DNA of 42,500 bases, from positions 31,016,676 through 31,059,175 of the forward strand of contig NC_135550.1 in assembly GCF_964340395.1 (NCBI RefSeq). The letters are read 5' to 3'. The notes below the pieces were generated by a model that had not been told where the DNA came from, did not search any database, and saw only the letters and a program-made list of their open reading frames with translations. The translations under genes were made by a program, and so were the position numbers. The stretch is from Glandiceps talaboti (taxonomy: Eukaryota > Hemichordata > Enteropneusta > Spengelidae). Positions within the stretch are counted from its first letter, which is position 1. Each line of letters opens with the position of its first letter. Shown here in pieces: positions 22,907 through 36,736 of the stretch.

Positions 22907-24540
22907 ACCCTCTCTGCCCGTCCAACTAATGGGGTACTTCATTGTATTTAGTGTAATATTGCTCAAGGTAACGAAACCATCTTTGAAAAAATTGATTATT
23001 GGTAATTAAATGAGAAAGCTCAGAAATGTTTATAGAGAGATTATTTTCTTCTGCAATCTAAGAAAGAAAATCAGAGGTTGTTTTTGTTTGATTGAAGCCG
23101 GGTAGTTTTACTATTCCTTTTACAATCGATGTTCATGGATAGTTGTTTATCGTGTATTTATGCTGTAACCTGAAGTTAACTGTTACTTTCATTATATTGA
23201 CATCAATGGATTTTAATGTGCATATCACAGACGAAGGAACGTGTTTTGTATTGTTGTGTTCGCGTCCCACTACATTGCCTTGATAAAAAAATGCCTTAAT
23301 AGACAACTTTGAAGACGGATATTTTTTTCCACAATAGATTTTTATGGCACTTTCTTATAAAGGTGTATTTTATATACCCATATGCATACATGTATGCATG
23401 TGAGTTTCAGAGAAGATTTTTTCTACGAAGAATGTATTTTGTCAGAGACATAACGGCAGAACCACCGGAGAAAGATTTGTGTATGAGTTTTAAAAAGTTG
23501 TATTTTCCCCTTTTTAAATGGATACAAATGACTGTGGTCTTTTATATTGTTAAGACTGATATAAATAAAGATTATCCCCGTTATCCTGGGGCTTTCCAAA
23601 CTAATTATGAGCTACTTTGTATATTTGTTAGTGAATCCTTCCTTCGTGTATTTGTCACGTTTTTTGTGCGTTAGTTTATAGAGATGCACATACATATAGG
23701 CAAAACAGTGTTGAAATGCCCAATAGGTTGAAAATATTTGACTTTAGTCAGCTTTTCACGCATGTGCTGACACAATTCGTTTTTTTTTTCGCTGAGGCTC
23801 ACAAACTCGCTACGAGGTATTTGCTGTATTCCAATTGCATCCAACATGTTGCAGACTTGAGATTGCCTCCCTTTGTTCGATCATCCTTGTTTATCGAATC
23901 AAATTTAGGATATTATGGAAACGGAGAAAGAGCGCGTCTCCGTTGTGTTTCAGTTACGGTACGGTTTATGCAAATTATATTGAATGAGTCATCATATATA
24001 GGCGAGCATTGACCAGTTGACATGGAATCGCTCAAGTGCTTTGTTTACAATTGGGCTGCCGTTATATTGTAAGTGTGGTGTAATTTCGCAAAACGAATTG
24101 ATCTCACGTCGCACTAAAGAGGATACTTAAACTCAGAACACCTGAAATTATCCGTATAAATCACGCGATTTTGGCATATTTCGGTTGACTCGGCGAAGGG
24201 TGAATTTCCCGACTTCTGATGATATTGCCGTTTCATCCGTCTCATTTGGGTTACCGCTTCGAATGTATATTTGATGAATTACGAGCATGAGTTATGTGAA
24301 TGTAATGTGTATCAGTCATTTCCTGAGTTGGACTTCAAATTAATCCACCAATACCATAGTGATAGTTTTGTGGTACATACTAGTATATATAGGCCTAGCC
24401 TATTGCTAACGTTCAAATACGTTTTATTGTGACCGTCATACTTATTTGTCTCACCAGAAATTCCTCTCTATTAGAAATATGTCCATCAAAAAGCCTCTTA
24501 GTTTCTTCCACTAATCATCATCATGACCATTCTCTTTCCC
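22907..24540. other. Downstream flank of the INSM gene
   Basis: AT-rich with T-rich frames of up to 121 codons (23309-23674) that have no motif. It contains the distal AATAAA (23564-23569), an 18-bp perfect palindrome ATGCATACATGTATGCAT (23382-23399) and a less AT-rich stretch at 23920-24260 with a TGTTTAC forkhead-type motif near 24040. No gene recognised. Confidence 0.55.
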
Positions 24541-24740
<200 letters not shown>

Positions 24741-25658
24741 TTACTGTTTTTATTCTTGCTGTTCTTGTTCTTGTTTGTCTTCTCCTTTCTTCGGGCAGCT
24801 TCTTCGCGGCTACATCGTGTGCGGACAAATCAAATCACTGTTTTCTCATAATCAAATAATAGTCAAACCACTTTGCAAACCGTCTTGTATATTTTATCGA
24901 CATTTTTTCCTTTTGTTATCGAAGGAATGCTTTTCAGTCGATGTGTGTCTCGGACCTAGCTGTAATTCGTTGGCCCAAAATAATTTTTGGTCTCTGTAGA
25001 ACTTCAAATACAGAGATAACCAGGAAGCAGTCGTTAGTATACCAGTCTAATGCATTCCGCCTACCCGCACAAGTTAGAGTAAAGTCATTTTTAGAGCCGT
25101 TATCACACTCTTTCAATCTTTGTCGATATTTTATTGGCCGCGTGTCACATAGCGATGCCGTCGGTCGTCAAAGTGTGTTGGGCTGCGTGCTTGGCTGATA
25201 GCACGATGTTTGACAAATAGGCGGAGGTAACCAAGGCCCCTTATGTTTGTTTTTTTTCTTCTTTATTTTTATATTCACAACGCGTGATTATGATTGTCTC
25301 GGTATATATACTGTCAGCGTTATATTCGTACATACAACAAAGCAAATACAAAGATTGTGTATAGATGTATTCTATTTATTAAGTCGTATATCCAAAGTCG
25401 CCAAGCGTTATATAGTATCATACCACTTTACAACAAACTTCCATAAACGGTTGCTATAGTTTCGCTATTCATCGCCTAAAGCATAATGTTATTTACATAA
25501 GTTTTGGAATTTTTTTATACAATTTCGAAACATTTCGGCTCAAAGCTTTATCGTGAGAGTGTGTATGTGGGGTCGTCAGGGGTGGGTCACACGATGGCGA
25601 CGTCTTCTTTTCAATAATTTTGTTCAAAACAGATGAATAATTACGCCATCGTTTTTAG
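24741..25658. other. Intergenic DNA, no gene recognised
   Basis: Short frames only (for example 24941-25198), with no recognisable motif or RNA gene. Confidence 0.6.
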
Positions 25659-25659
25659 G

Positions 25660-27187
25660 ATATTCGATAATTTAATAATCCAGATACAAATCAGTCCGCA
25701 ACTTGTTTAACTGTGTATCCCCGAACTGTCACTTTTCAATTCTGTACCATTTGACTGAACCGTAAAGGACCGGTAACAATTTGAAACTACATCATGTATC
25801 TATGTACTCCAAATATTCAATTGTTAACTTCCAACGCGGTTAGTATCGCTAACATGTATGAATGTTTGAATGTAATAACGGATTTCATTCAAACTCTTGA
25901 CACTAGTATACTTTCATTTTGTCAAATTGGCATGGAATGGCAGAAGAAGACTGGGTGGATTTAAGGACGCCCCTGGATATACACACATCGTCATGAGAAA
26001 TAAGGAAGAGAGAAAAAGAAAGAAAGTAAATCAGTTGTTTCTTTGTCTTGCATGCCTCAAGGCTGGGTGGGTCTCTCCTTGTGTGTCTTATTCCATAGGG
26101 ACTTACTGATTATTCAACGCATAGTCACAGATTTCAAAGCTCCGATGCAAACAGTAACTATGGTAGTTACACACAATTCGGACGGGAAAGAGGCCACGGG
26201 AGGTGAACTGCTACCAACGAATATAAAGGTTTGTTAGCCTCGAAAGCAGCAAAGGTGGTCGCGTTACTATAGAAAAGTAGTTTGCCCCTAGTGACCCGAT
26301 GGGGACGTCAAATTGTCTTAACGGAGTGCACAGTATCGTGTTTTAAAAAGACAAGGTCAGTATAGACAAAGGCATCAAACTTGGGCGCCCAATCAATTCA
26401 CCCATAAAGTGAAGGAACGCGCTGATGCACCTGGACTTCCTGACATTCGGGTCACCTTGGGTCGATTAATGGCGCCTGATCAAAGAATGCGCGCACAATA
26501 CAGACAGTCAAACTAAAGTGGCGGCAGGCAACGAAACTAATGACAATAGCGCCTGCCTCCACACAGAGAGCTATCGCCCTTAGCAACCATAATTGAAATA
26601 ACGACGCTAAAATCTCACCGTTTCGACCACTCCTCTGTTTTCCTCAAGTACCCCTGCCTTTCTCTCAATTCAAAGAAATAACACTGCAGCAACCTCGACA
26701 GCACGACACCAGACCGGTGTAACGGCTTTCATTGTATCTGGAAGATGCAGATTTATTGTCTTTCTTTTTCTCTCCTCTTCTTTATCTCTCCTCTTCTTTT
26801 TCTCTCCTCTTCTTTATCTCTTCATCTTGATACATGTATAGCCTCAGGCTTTCATGACGATGTGTGTATATCCAGGGGGGTCCTTAAATCGACCCGGTCT
26901 TCTTCTAACATTCCATAACAAATTTGACAAAACGAAAGCACAGCAGTGTCAAGAGTTTGAATGAAATCCGTTATTACATTCAAACATATATAATGTTAGG
27001 GATACTATACTTGCCACGTTGAAAGTTAACAATTGAAAATGTTGACGAGAAGTATGGCAATACATGTAGTTTGTTCTCTTACGATTTAACTATATGTGTA
27101 GAGTTAAAAAGTGACAATTCGCGACGCTTTATTCGGTTAAGCGAGTATGTGGACTTGTATTTGGATTATTTTTGAGTTATCGAATAT
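25660..27187. repeat. 1.5-kb inverted repeat with ~330-bp arms
   Basis: The left arm runs from about 25660 to 25996 and the right arm from about 26852 to 27187, in inverse orientation. There is a perfect 42-bp match (25863-25904 with 26945-26986) and a perfect 24-bp match at the inner end (25973-25996 with 26852-26875). The outer ends match over ATATTCGATAA (25660-25670) and TTATCGAATAT (27177-27187). Similarity falls toward the outer ends. Homology may extend inward through purine-rich tracts. The ~850-bp spacer is less AT-rich and has no long ORF. It may be a non-autonomous transposon with long inverted termini, or an inverted duplication. Target-site duplications were not identified. Confidence 0.85.
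26765..26822. repeat. 16-bp polypyrimidine tandem repeat
   Basis: Units TTTTTCTCTCCTCTTC (26765, 26797) alternate with TTTATCTCTCCTCTTC (26781) and a final partial unit, giving a 32-bp dimer pattern. It sits at the inner edge of the right arm of the inverted repeat. The left arm has only a short purine-rich counterpart (25998-26026), suggesting expansion in one arm. Confidence 0.85.
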
Positions 27188-28192
27188 TGATTGTTTAAAA
27201 TGCCTGCTACTTTTCAAAGCCTATAAAATTGCAACATGTAACGTAGTAGTAAAGTTTTCCACCATCGATAGCTGACATGCTGATCTTTATGACGTGAGTA
27301 GTGTCATTTCTACATTGCTGCATGTGACAGGAATATATGTATGCTGTATAAGCTTAACATCATTTGCTGTCCAAAATACAGATTGCGTTTTTTGACAATC
27401 TTAATGAAATGTCTTTCCTCAGACGATGAGTATTACAAATTCCAGGCGTTCTGTGCGTTTATCTTTTCTCGTCACTTCTTTCTTATCGAGTATCCTGCAT
27501 TATACCGGAATTCCTCGATTCTTTCTATCCTTCCCCGTATTCCTTTCAGTACTCCATTTTCCCTCAGGAGCAGTCAACACTTCCAATGAGAATTACATGA
27601 AAATTGTGTAAAATGTTTACTAGCAAATCAGCCGTTTTGATATACCCCCCGGGACCCCCCCCCCCACACACACACACGTAGTCGTGCTGCAAGTCATGTT
27701 GTTTGCACTGTGACAAGAAACTTGAAATAGTGATTTAAAAATGTATCCTCTGCAATTCATAAATAATTTGGCAGTATTACCTTGAAAACACAAAAAGTAA
27801 CAAATTATTGATATAACAAGCAACTTTATTTCGTAATTATCAACTTGTTGTGAATCGCCCAGAAAATTAAATGTACACCATAGAAACTGGTGAGTAGTTA
27901 TACCGTTATACATTAAAATATATATGAATAGATATGAGCCATAAAGTACATACATTCATATAATAATAACGTAACGTTTGAATTACAACATCTACATGGC
28001 ATGACTTTGTGTTTATAGAGCAAACGCCACCTGATTGGATCATCTAAATACGTAATGACAGAACATTGACATTAGTCTTTTTAGATGAAACATTGATATA
28101 CTCTGTACGGGAAAATTTACTTAAATTTACAGAAGATGCGCCATCATATACCACGTAAACTTGCTGGAAGTTTTGTTGTCACGTGACCTAAA
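27188..28192. other. Intergenic DNA, no gene recognised
   Basis: No coding frame with motif. A CACGTG lies at 28180-28185. Confidence 0.6.
27645..27677. repeat. Poly-C / (CA)n tract
   Basis: CCCCCC-GGGA-C(11) followed by about six CA units. Confidence 0.9.
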
Positions 28193-28261
28193 TGTTTGTT
28201 TGTTCGTTCGTTTGTTTGTTTGTTTGTTTGTTTGTTTGTTTGTTTGTTTGTTTGTTTGTTT
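28193..28261. repeat. (TTTG)n microsatellite
   Basis: About 17 GTTT units with two early TTCG variants. Confidence 0.95.
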
Positions 28262-28643
28262 GATAATAAAAAGTTGTAGATTAGGCCTAACATAAAAAAA
28301 TGTGTGTCGTTTGTGTAGATATCATGTTTTTATTAAAAAAATGTTTGTGTTTCACATCTACTTTACTTTATGTTGAGGTTCATTCATAGAATTGTTACTT
28401 TGACGAGTCAACGATTCAAATACAAGTATAAAAGACCCGTATGTTTGTACTTGAAGCCCTACTAAATCTAGCCTCTGGTTTTCGATCGAAAAATGGAATA
28501 GATTTGCTATCATGGAATATTGTTTTTAATGTCATTTTTAAATTTGGCCCACAAATTGTACAAGACAACCGCCAACGACTCTCCCTCCGGCTTTCTTAGT
28601 TACATAAAAAGGGAAACCCACATGTACATTTTTTCGCCCTGTA

Positions 28644-31600
28644 TTGTTTTTAGTATACACTATATCTTAGTATATACTATGTATTAGATGTATATTGTAT
28701 CTTATGTAGCTTAGTGTATATACTGTATCTTAGTATACACTGTATCTTAGTATACACTGTATCTTAGTATACACTGTATCTTAGTATATACTGTATCTTA
28801 GTATATACTATATCTTAGTATACACTGTATCTTAGTATATACTGTATCTTAGTATATATTGTATCTTAGTATATACTGTATCTTAGTATACACTGTATCT
28901 TAGTATATACTGTATCTTAGTATATACTGTATCTTAGTATATACTGTATCTTAGTATACACTGTATCTTAGTATACACTGTATCTTAGTATACACTGTAT
29001 CTTAGTATACACTGTATCTTAGTATACACTGTATCTTAGTATACACTGTATCTTAGTATACACTGTATCTTAGTATACACTGTATCTTAGTATATACTGT
29101 ATCTTATTATATACTATGTATTAGATGTATACTATCTTATGTAGCTTAGTGTATACACTGTATCTTAGTATATACTATATCTTGGTGTATACTGTATCTT
29201 AGTATATATTGTATCTTAGTATATACTGTATCTTAGTATATACTGTATCTCAGTATACACTGTATCTTAGTATATACTATATCTTAGTGTATACTGTATC
29301 TTAGTATATATTGTATCTTAGTATATACTATGTATTAGATGTATACTATCTTATGTAGCTTAGTGTATACACTGTATCTTAGTATATACTATATCTTAGT
29401 GTATACTGTATCTTAGTATATACTGTATCTTAGTATATACTGTATCTCAGTATACACTGTATCTTAGTATATACTATATCTTAGTGTATACTGTATCTTA
29501 GTATACACTGTATCTTAGTATATACTGTATCTCAGTATACACTGTATCTTAGTATACACTGTATCTTAGTATATACTGTATCTTAGTATACACTGTATCT
29601 TAGTATATACTGTATCTTAGTATATACTGTATCTTAGTATATACTGTATCTTAGTATATACTGTATCTTAGTATACACTGTATCTTAGTATACACTGTAT
29701 CTTAGTATATACTGTATCTTAGTATATATTGTATCTTAGTATATACTGTATCTTAGTATATACTGTATCTCAGTATACACTGTATCTTAGTATATACTGT
29801 ATCTTAGTATATACTATGTATTAGATGTATACTATCTTATGTAGCTTAGTGTATACACTGTATCTTAGTATATATTGTATCTTAGTATATACTGTATCTT
29901 AGTATACACTGTATCTCAGTATACACTGTATCTTAGTATATACTGTATCTTAGTATACACTGTATCTCAGTATACACTGTATCTTAGTATATATTGTATC
30001 TTAGTATATACTGTATCTTAGTATACACTGTATCTCAGTATACACTGTATCTTAGGATATACTGTATCTTAGTATATACTGTATCTTAGTATACACTGTA
30101 TCTTAGTATATACTGTATCTTAGTATATACTGTATCTTAGTACATGTATATACTATATCTCAGTATACACTGTATCTTAGTATATACTATGTATTAGATG
30201 TATACTATCTTATGTAGCTTAGTGTATACACTATATCTTAGTATATACTGTATCTCAGTATACACTGTATCTTAGTATATATTGTATCTTAGTATATACT
30301 GTACCTCAGTATACACTGTATCTTAGTATATACTGTATCTTAGTATACACTGTATCTTAGTATACACTGTATCTTAGTATATACTGTATCTCAGTATACA
30401 CTGTATCTTAGTATACACTGTATCTTAGTATATACTGTATCTTAGTATACACTGTATCTTAGTATATACTGTATCTTAGTATATACTGTATCTTAGTATA
30501 TACTGTATCTTAGTATATACTGTACCTCAGTATACACTGTATCTTAGTATATACTATATCTTAGTGTATACTGTATCTTAGTATATACTGTATCTTAGTA
30601 TATACTGTATCTTAGTATATACTGTATCTTAGTATATACTGTATCTTAGTATATACTGTATCTTAGTATATACTGTATCTTAGTATACACTGTATCTTAG
30701 TATATACTGTATCTTAGTATATACTGTATCTTAGTATACACTGTATCTTAGTATATACTGTATCTTAGTATATACTGTATCTTAGTATATACTGTATCTT
30801 AGTATACACTGTATCTTAGTATATACTGTATCTTAGTATACACTGTATCTTAGTATATACTGTATCTTAGTATACACTGTATCTTAGTATATACTGTATC
30901 TTAGTATACACTGTATCTTAGTATATACTATGTATTAGATGTATACTATCTTATGTAGCTTAGTGTATACACTGTATCTTAGTATATACTATATCTTAGT
31001 GTATACTGTATCTTAGTATATATTGTATCTTAGTATATACTATGTATTAGATGTATACTATCTTATGTAGCTTAGTGTATACACTGTATCTTAGTATATA
31101 CTATATCTTAGTATATACTGTATCTTAGTATATACTGTATCTTAGTATATACTATATCTTAGTATATACTGTATCTTAGTATATACTGTATCTCAGTATA
31201 CACTGTATCTTAGTATATACTGTATCTTAGTATATATTGTATCTTAGTATATACTATGTATTAGATGTATACTATCTTATGTAGCTTAGTGTATACACTG
31301 TATCTTAGTATATACTGTATCTTAGTATATACTGTATCTTAGTATATACTGTATCTTAGTATATACTATATCTTAGTGTATACTGTATCTTAGTATATAC
31401 TGTATCTTAGCATATACTGTATCTTAGTATACACTGTATCTTAGTATATACTGTATCTTAGTATATACTGTATCTTAGTGTATACTGTATCTTAGAATAT
31501 ACTGTATCTTAGTATATACTGTATCTTAGTATATACTGTATCTTAGTATACACTGTATCTTAGTATATACTGTATCTTAGTATATACTGTATCTTAGTAT

Positions 31601-32724
31601 ACACTGTATCTTAGTATATACTGTATCTTAGTATATACTGTATCTTAGTATATACTGTATCTTAGTATACACTGTATCTTAGTATATACTGTATCTTAGT
31701 ATACACTGTATCTTAGTATATACTGTATCTTAGTATATACTGTATCTTAGTATACACTGTATCTTAGTATATACTGTATCTTAGTATATACTGTATCTTA
31801 GTATATACTGTATCTTAGTATACACTGTATCTTAGTATATACTGTATCTTAGTATATACTGTATCTTAGTATACACTGTATCTTAGTATATACTGTATCT
31901 TAGTATATACTGTATCTTAGTATATACTGTATCTTAGTATACACTGTATCTTAGTATATACTGTATCTTAGTATACACTGTATCTTAGTATATACTGTAT
32001 CTTAGTATATACTGTATCTTAGTATACACTGTATCTTAGTATATACTGTATCTTAGTATATACTGTATCTTAGTATATACTGTATCTTAGTATACACTGT
32101 ATCTTAGTATATACTGTATCTTAGTATATACTGTATCTTAGTATACACTGTATCTTAGTATATACTGTATCTTAGTATATACTGTATCTTAGTATATACT
32201 GTATCTTAGTGTATACTGTATACTGTATCTTAGTATATACTGTATCTTAGTATATACTGTATCTTAGTATATACTATATCTTAGTATACACTGTATCTTA
32301 GTGTATACTGTATACTGTATCTTAGTATACACTGTATCTTAGTATATACTGTATCTTAGTATATACTGTATCTTAGTATATACTGTATCTTAGTATATAC
32401 TGTATCTTAGTATATACTGTAGCTTAGTATATACTGTATCTTAGTATATACTGTATACTGTATCTTAGTATATACTGTATCTTAGTACATACTGTATCTT
32501 AGTATATACTGTATCTTAGTATACACTGTATCTTAGTGTATACTGTATCTTAGTATATACTGTATCTTAGTATACACTGTATCTTAGTATATACTGTATC
32601 TTAGTATACACTGTATCTTAGTGTACACTGTATCTTAGTATATACTGTATCTTAGTATACACTGTATCTTAGTGTATGTTGTAAGTTATTGTATACTATA
32701 TCTTAGTGTACACTGTATCTGATA
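28644..32724. repeat. 4.1-kb satellite of 17-bp monomers with higher-order structure
   Basis: About 240 copies of a 17-bp unit, TATCTTAGTATATACTG, with recurrent variants: TATACAC in place of TATATAC, CTCAG in place of CTTAG, and GTGTAT in place of GTATAT. Eight copies of a 61-bp divergent block (TGTATTAGATGTATACTATC then TTATGTAGCTTAGTG) occur at about 28681, 29118, 29332, 29818, 30191, 30932, 31044 and 31258. After 31300 the block is absent and variant order itself repeats with a 272-bp (16-monomer) period. Every frame is broken by TAG or TAA, so it is non-coding. The unit carries the 10-bp palindrome AGTATATACT. Confidence 0.97.
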
Positions 32725-35700
32725 CATATATTTGTCATGTCAGTAAAGAGATGAGGATGAAAACTGATAAGCTGACATCAATGAACTTCCAGTAAAATAA
32801 TATTGTAATGTTTGTGTCCAACACGTCATAAAATATCAACGAATTGTCTACAGTTTATGATATTACTTCTACCTTGCATGCTTCATTTTCTTTTTACCTC
32901 GGTTGTAAAATGACATACTCAGGTTACACGCAGGAAATATCATTACAATCGCTGAAATGATTTTCTAATTATTGCATGGGTTTCATTATACAATGAAGTA
33001 CCTACAGGAAATTTCATATAAATCCGTGGACTGTCAACAGGAAATGATGAATATAATCATTTCAATACTGCGGTACATGTAAGTGTATTAACCATTTCAC
33101 CAAGGAAAAATCACTCTATTACTTAAAACATATTGTCTTTTTCAATCTCATTATACGTTTAACAGTTTTAGACACTAGTTGCATTGCGCATGCTTTACCG
33201 GTCAGAACAAAGTTGCCACCTGGAACAAGTATACGATAATATGCCTCAAATGACTGGTAGTGTGAATTTTACCAACTTTAATTTGAATGGAAAAGAATTA
33301 GTTGGCCTAAATGTACCAGGTCACGCAAGAAACAGTGTTTTGTTGAAACTTGTGGCGGTATTAATTTACGAACCTGGAAGTTCCTTCAGTTTTACGGCTA
33401 GCAGTCGAAAATCATATCTATAAAATATCTTGGAAATCAAAGTCTGGAAATGAGTTACACGTAATGTTACCGTTAGCATACTTATTCCAACGGACACTTA
33501 AATGTACCCTTCCCTAATCAACATATTCGTGGGCAAACCGTAACGGTTTCTATATCAGTATGGAATGGACACGATTGTAACAAGTATATACAGGGTTAAA
33601 TCGCGAAGAAAACTAATTTCATGATGCGACAAAAGAGCCACATAAATGCGGTTTCTATACTCGACCACCGGAATGTTGCTCATTGACTTTGAACTTGTCA
33701 TGAAATTGATATATTACCACAAGATGATGCCTTATCTTAGTGGTAAAGTGTGATATCAGTCAACTTACTTGACACCATATAAAAATGACTAATGGTAAAA
33801 CCAGATAAATTGAATGTAGGAGGTGTGTGTTGGCGTTTATGGCAATTATAACTCGTTTGTTTGTTGTATGCGCCAAAACGATACACTCACTATATAAAGT
33901 CTAAATCGACAATTTGATCCAGATTAATATTTCATCGAAGTTTTAATCATGATCACTTATTACTTTTCGTGTTTAAAGTTTGACCTTAGTAAATCACTAA
34001 GTACAAGGTCATAGTTGCATTTCAGGCTAGGCTATTGACTTAACCACGAGTTATTTCAATTTAAACATTGAAATTAACACTGAGTCATTTGTAAATTTCA
34101 AACGATAATATATCAACTTGTAATTTTGATATTTAGGCCGTTTGTCTTATCAGGAGGGTAAAGACGGCGCCTTGGCTATAACTAAGTATGGTCTTATTGT
34201 GATCGCATATATTTTTAGGGAAGGCAACTCAAACATAACACATCATCGCAGCGTCATCATTTTTTTCTTTTTCACAGAATAATATCCACGGTGTATTTCA
34301 TTATACGTCCGTCGTGATAAATTTAAGCAATATATGGCGTGTTTGACTCTTTCTATATTGAACTGTTGACTTGCATTGTATTTCGTTATATTTTAAAGAG
34401 TAAACTATCCTTGAATGTCTATGATTATATTCTGAATGCTATCCATGCCAAACAAGGCGAGTTAGATTTTTACAAATCACGGGATATCCTGATGTGTCTT
34501 TCAAACCATAAAATGATATTTTCACGATAATTGCCATGTAGTTGTAAAGCAGCATACACGATTCGGATATGATGTGAGAGCTTCTTAACCGCCCAGGGGC
34601 AAGCAGACATACATGATAGATAAGTAAAGGCATTTCTACAAAATACCACGGAAGCGTCTCTTAAAATCAAAAGATCGCCGACTTGTAAGCGGAAAAAGAT
34701 GAACGGAACATAGAAAAAGCTGTCGGCGAAAAAGTAGGTTTCGGTGTAGGACCCTCACCAACATGTGAATACGAAAAAGAAGCCGACAAACGAGCGACAG
34801 TGGAAATTACAACTGAAAGGGGACACTTTTTATATGACACCGATTTAACTTACTTATAGGAGCTAGAAGTTCGGGCGTCTTCATTATGACGTCATCAGGT
34901 CACGCCCTCCAAAGTGGAGGCCGTTGACGGGACACATAGTACATGATTTGTGACATATTCAAGTCACCTCGCCTACAATGTACGCTTCATATAACAACAC
35001 TACTAACAACAGTGCATGTAAGTAGCCCGAGCTAGAATAGTTTGACAATTTGTAGTGAACTGGGAGAACCAGGTTATGTGGATATGTGTAAGGTAATGTA
35101 CCACGGTATTGAACATGACGCTTTTTTTAATTCATTGACTCGAAGTTTCTTATTTTTCATTTACTTTTCTATTTAACTTGATGTGCCTTAGTTTCTTTCA
35201 TTTTCAGATGCTTCGCTCAACTGAGTCCGACACCTACGTACGAATTCTTTATAAACATGAAATACGCATGCTCAGTACCTGTAGCGCGGGGAAATGCACG
35301 TTTTCAAACTACATTTCATCACTTAGGAAAGTCAACTATATAAATGAAAAACTGTCTTTCTACATGTAGATATACAAAAGGTGCTGCTTTAAACGGGGAC
35401 GATCAATTTTACTTTTTGTCCGGCAAGAGAATTTCAGAGAGCGCTTGTGATAAAAATATTGAACTTGTTCTGGTTCCAAGTCTACAAATGCTGTTGACGA
35501 TTTAATATAGACAAATAGGTCAACATTCTGTCACCGTCTTTGCAACAGTCTTATTTTGTTTTTGTGTTATTAAATGCGGAATCTCTTCGCCTCTTAAGTG
35601 ACATTCGGGAAGGTTTTTTTACACACAGCAGTAACCTTATTTTACATTTCAGGGTCGACATTGTCGACAGACATTTTCTTTGTCTAACGCTCACCTTGGT

Positions 35701-36736
35701 AACAGTTAAAAAAGATGAGAACACTATAATTTGCTTCGAGCCAGACACACAAAATATTGGATATAAATCAATCGATAACAGACATGAAAGTTCCATCTCA
35801 GCTTTTTACAATATTGGCGAGCAGGGAGTATTCGAGTCAGCAGTGTACATTGACTTGATTGTTTTGCCGACATTCAGTGGTTCCCCACTAGCACTTCGGG
35901 CAGTGAAAGGATATTAACTTTTATTATGTTCGACAGTCAATCTTTAAACTGAATAGCTTTACAGTATATCTGGGCACTTGAGAGACCGCATACTTTCACT
36001 TGCCTCGACATAGCACTCTTTCGAACGTTCCTACCCCGGTGTTATATGTTTGATATCGCGAAAGTCGAACACGAACTCTGGATGTGTTCGCCAATGCGGG
36101 TATATTACCTCTCTTATCACACGCAGGGATTCACCCATAGGCATCCATAAAATATATCAGTCTACACGATGCACAATTTAAGATCGACTTGACCCGTTTT
36201 ATTTATACCAGATATTAGGGTCTCTTAAATTTGCCACTCGTATTATTCAGTTTTTAACAATAGACAGGACGACAGCGGTAAACGAGTAAAAAATAACTAG
36301 GTTGTAGCATCTGACATCCCTTCACCAATATAGCGATTTTATTCAATCACCGGGGTGTAATGACTTTCATCATTTTATTCATTCTGAAGCTGCACCTGTC
36401 TGGTTAGGGTTAGTTTCTCTCGGATGACGAACGTCTGACTACGGATGACTGCTTCCCACTTCATTTCCATATTCACAAGCCAGACGCATGACTCGATGAT
36501 CGCTCAGCGCCAAGTCTTTTAATTTCAAGCAAAAGCGGGTGACTCATCGTGAAAATTTATGAGTATCACGTTCACAGTCTGGGCATGCTGTGCAAAAATT
36601 GGTGACTCGACCTGCCAATCGCGTATCACCACTGTTAACTTCACTTATAATACCACCACACTACTACCATTCACCACCATACACCACTCACATCTCCTTC
36701 GAAATCCCCACCATCTCTACCATTATCATTATCATC
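32725..36736. other. Intergenic DNA, no gene recognised
   Basis: AT-rich. The 125-codon frame at 35540-35917 (plus) and the 79-codon frame at 33184-33423 (plus) have no recognisable domain. A palindromic AAACCGTAACGGTTT lies at 33535-33549 and a TGACGTCA (CRE-type) octamer near 34886. No RNA gene recognised. Confidence 0.55.

Noticed and set aside
28644-32724. CRISPR-like array
   Set aside because: The 17-bp units are directly adjacent without unique spacers, in a eukaryotic window; it is a satellite.
35540-35917. 125-codon plus-strand frame
   Set aside because: Starts from a non-ATG codon, no recognised family, no splice-supported context.
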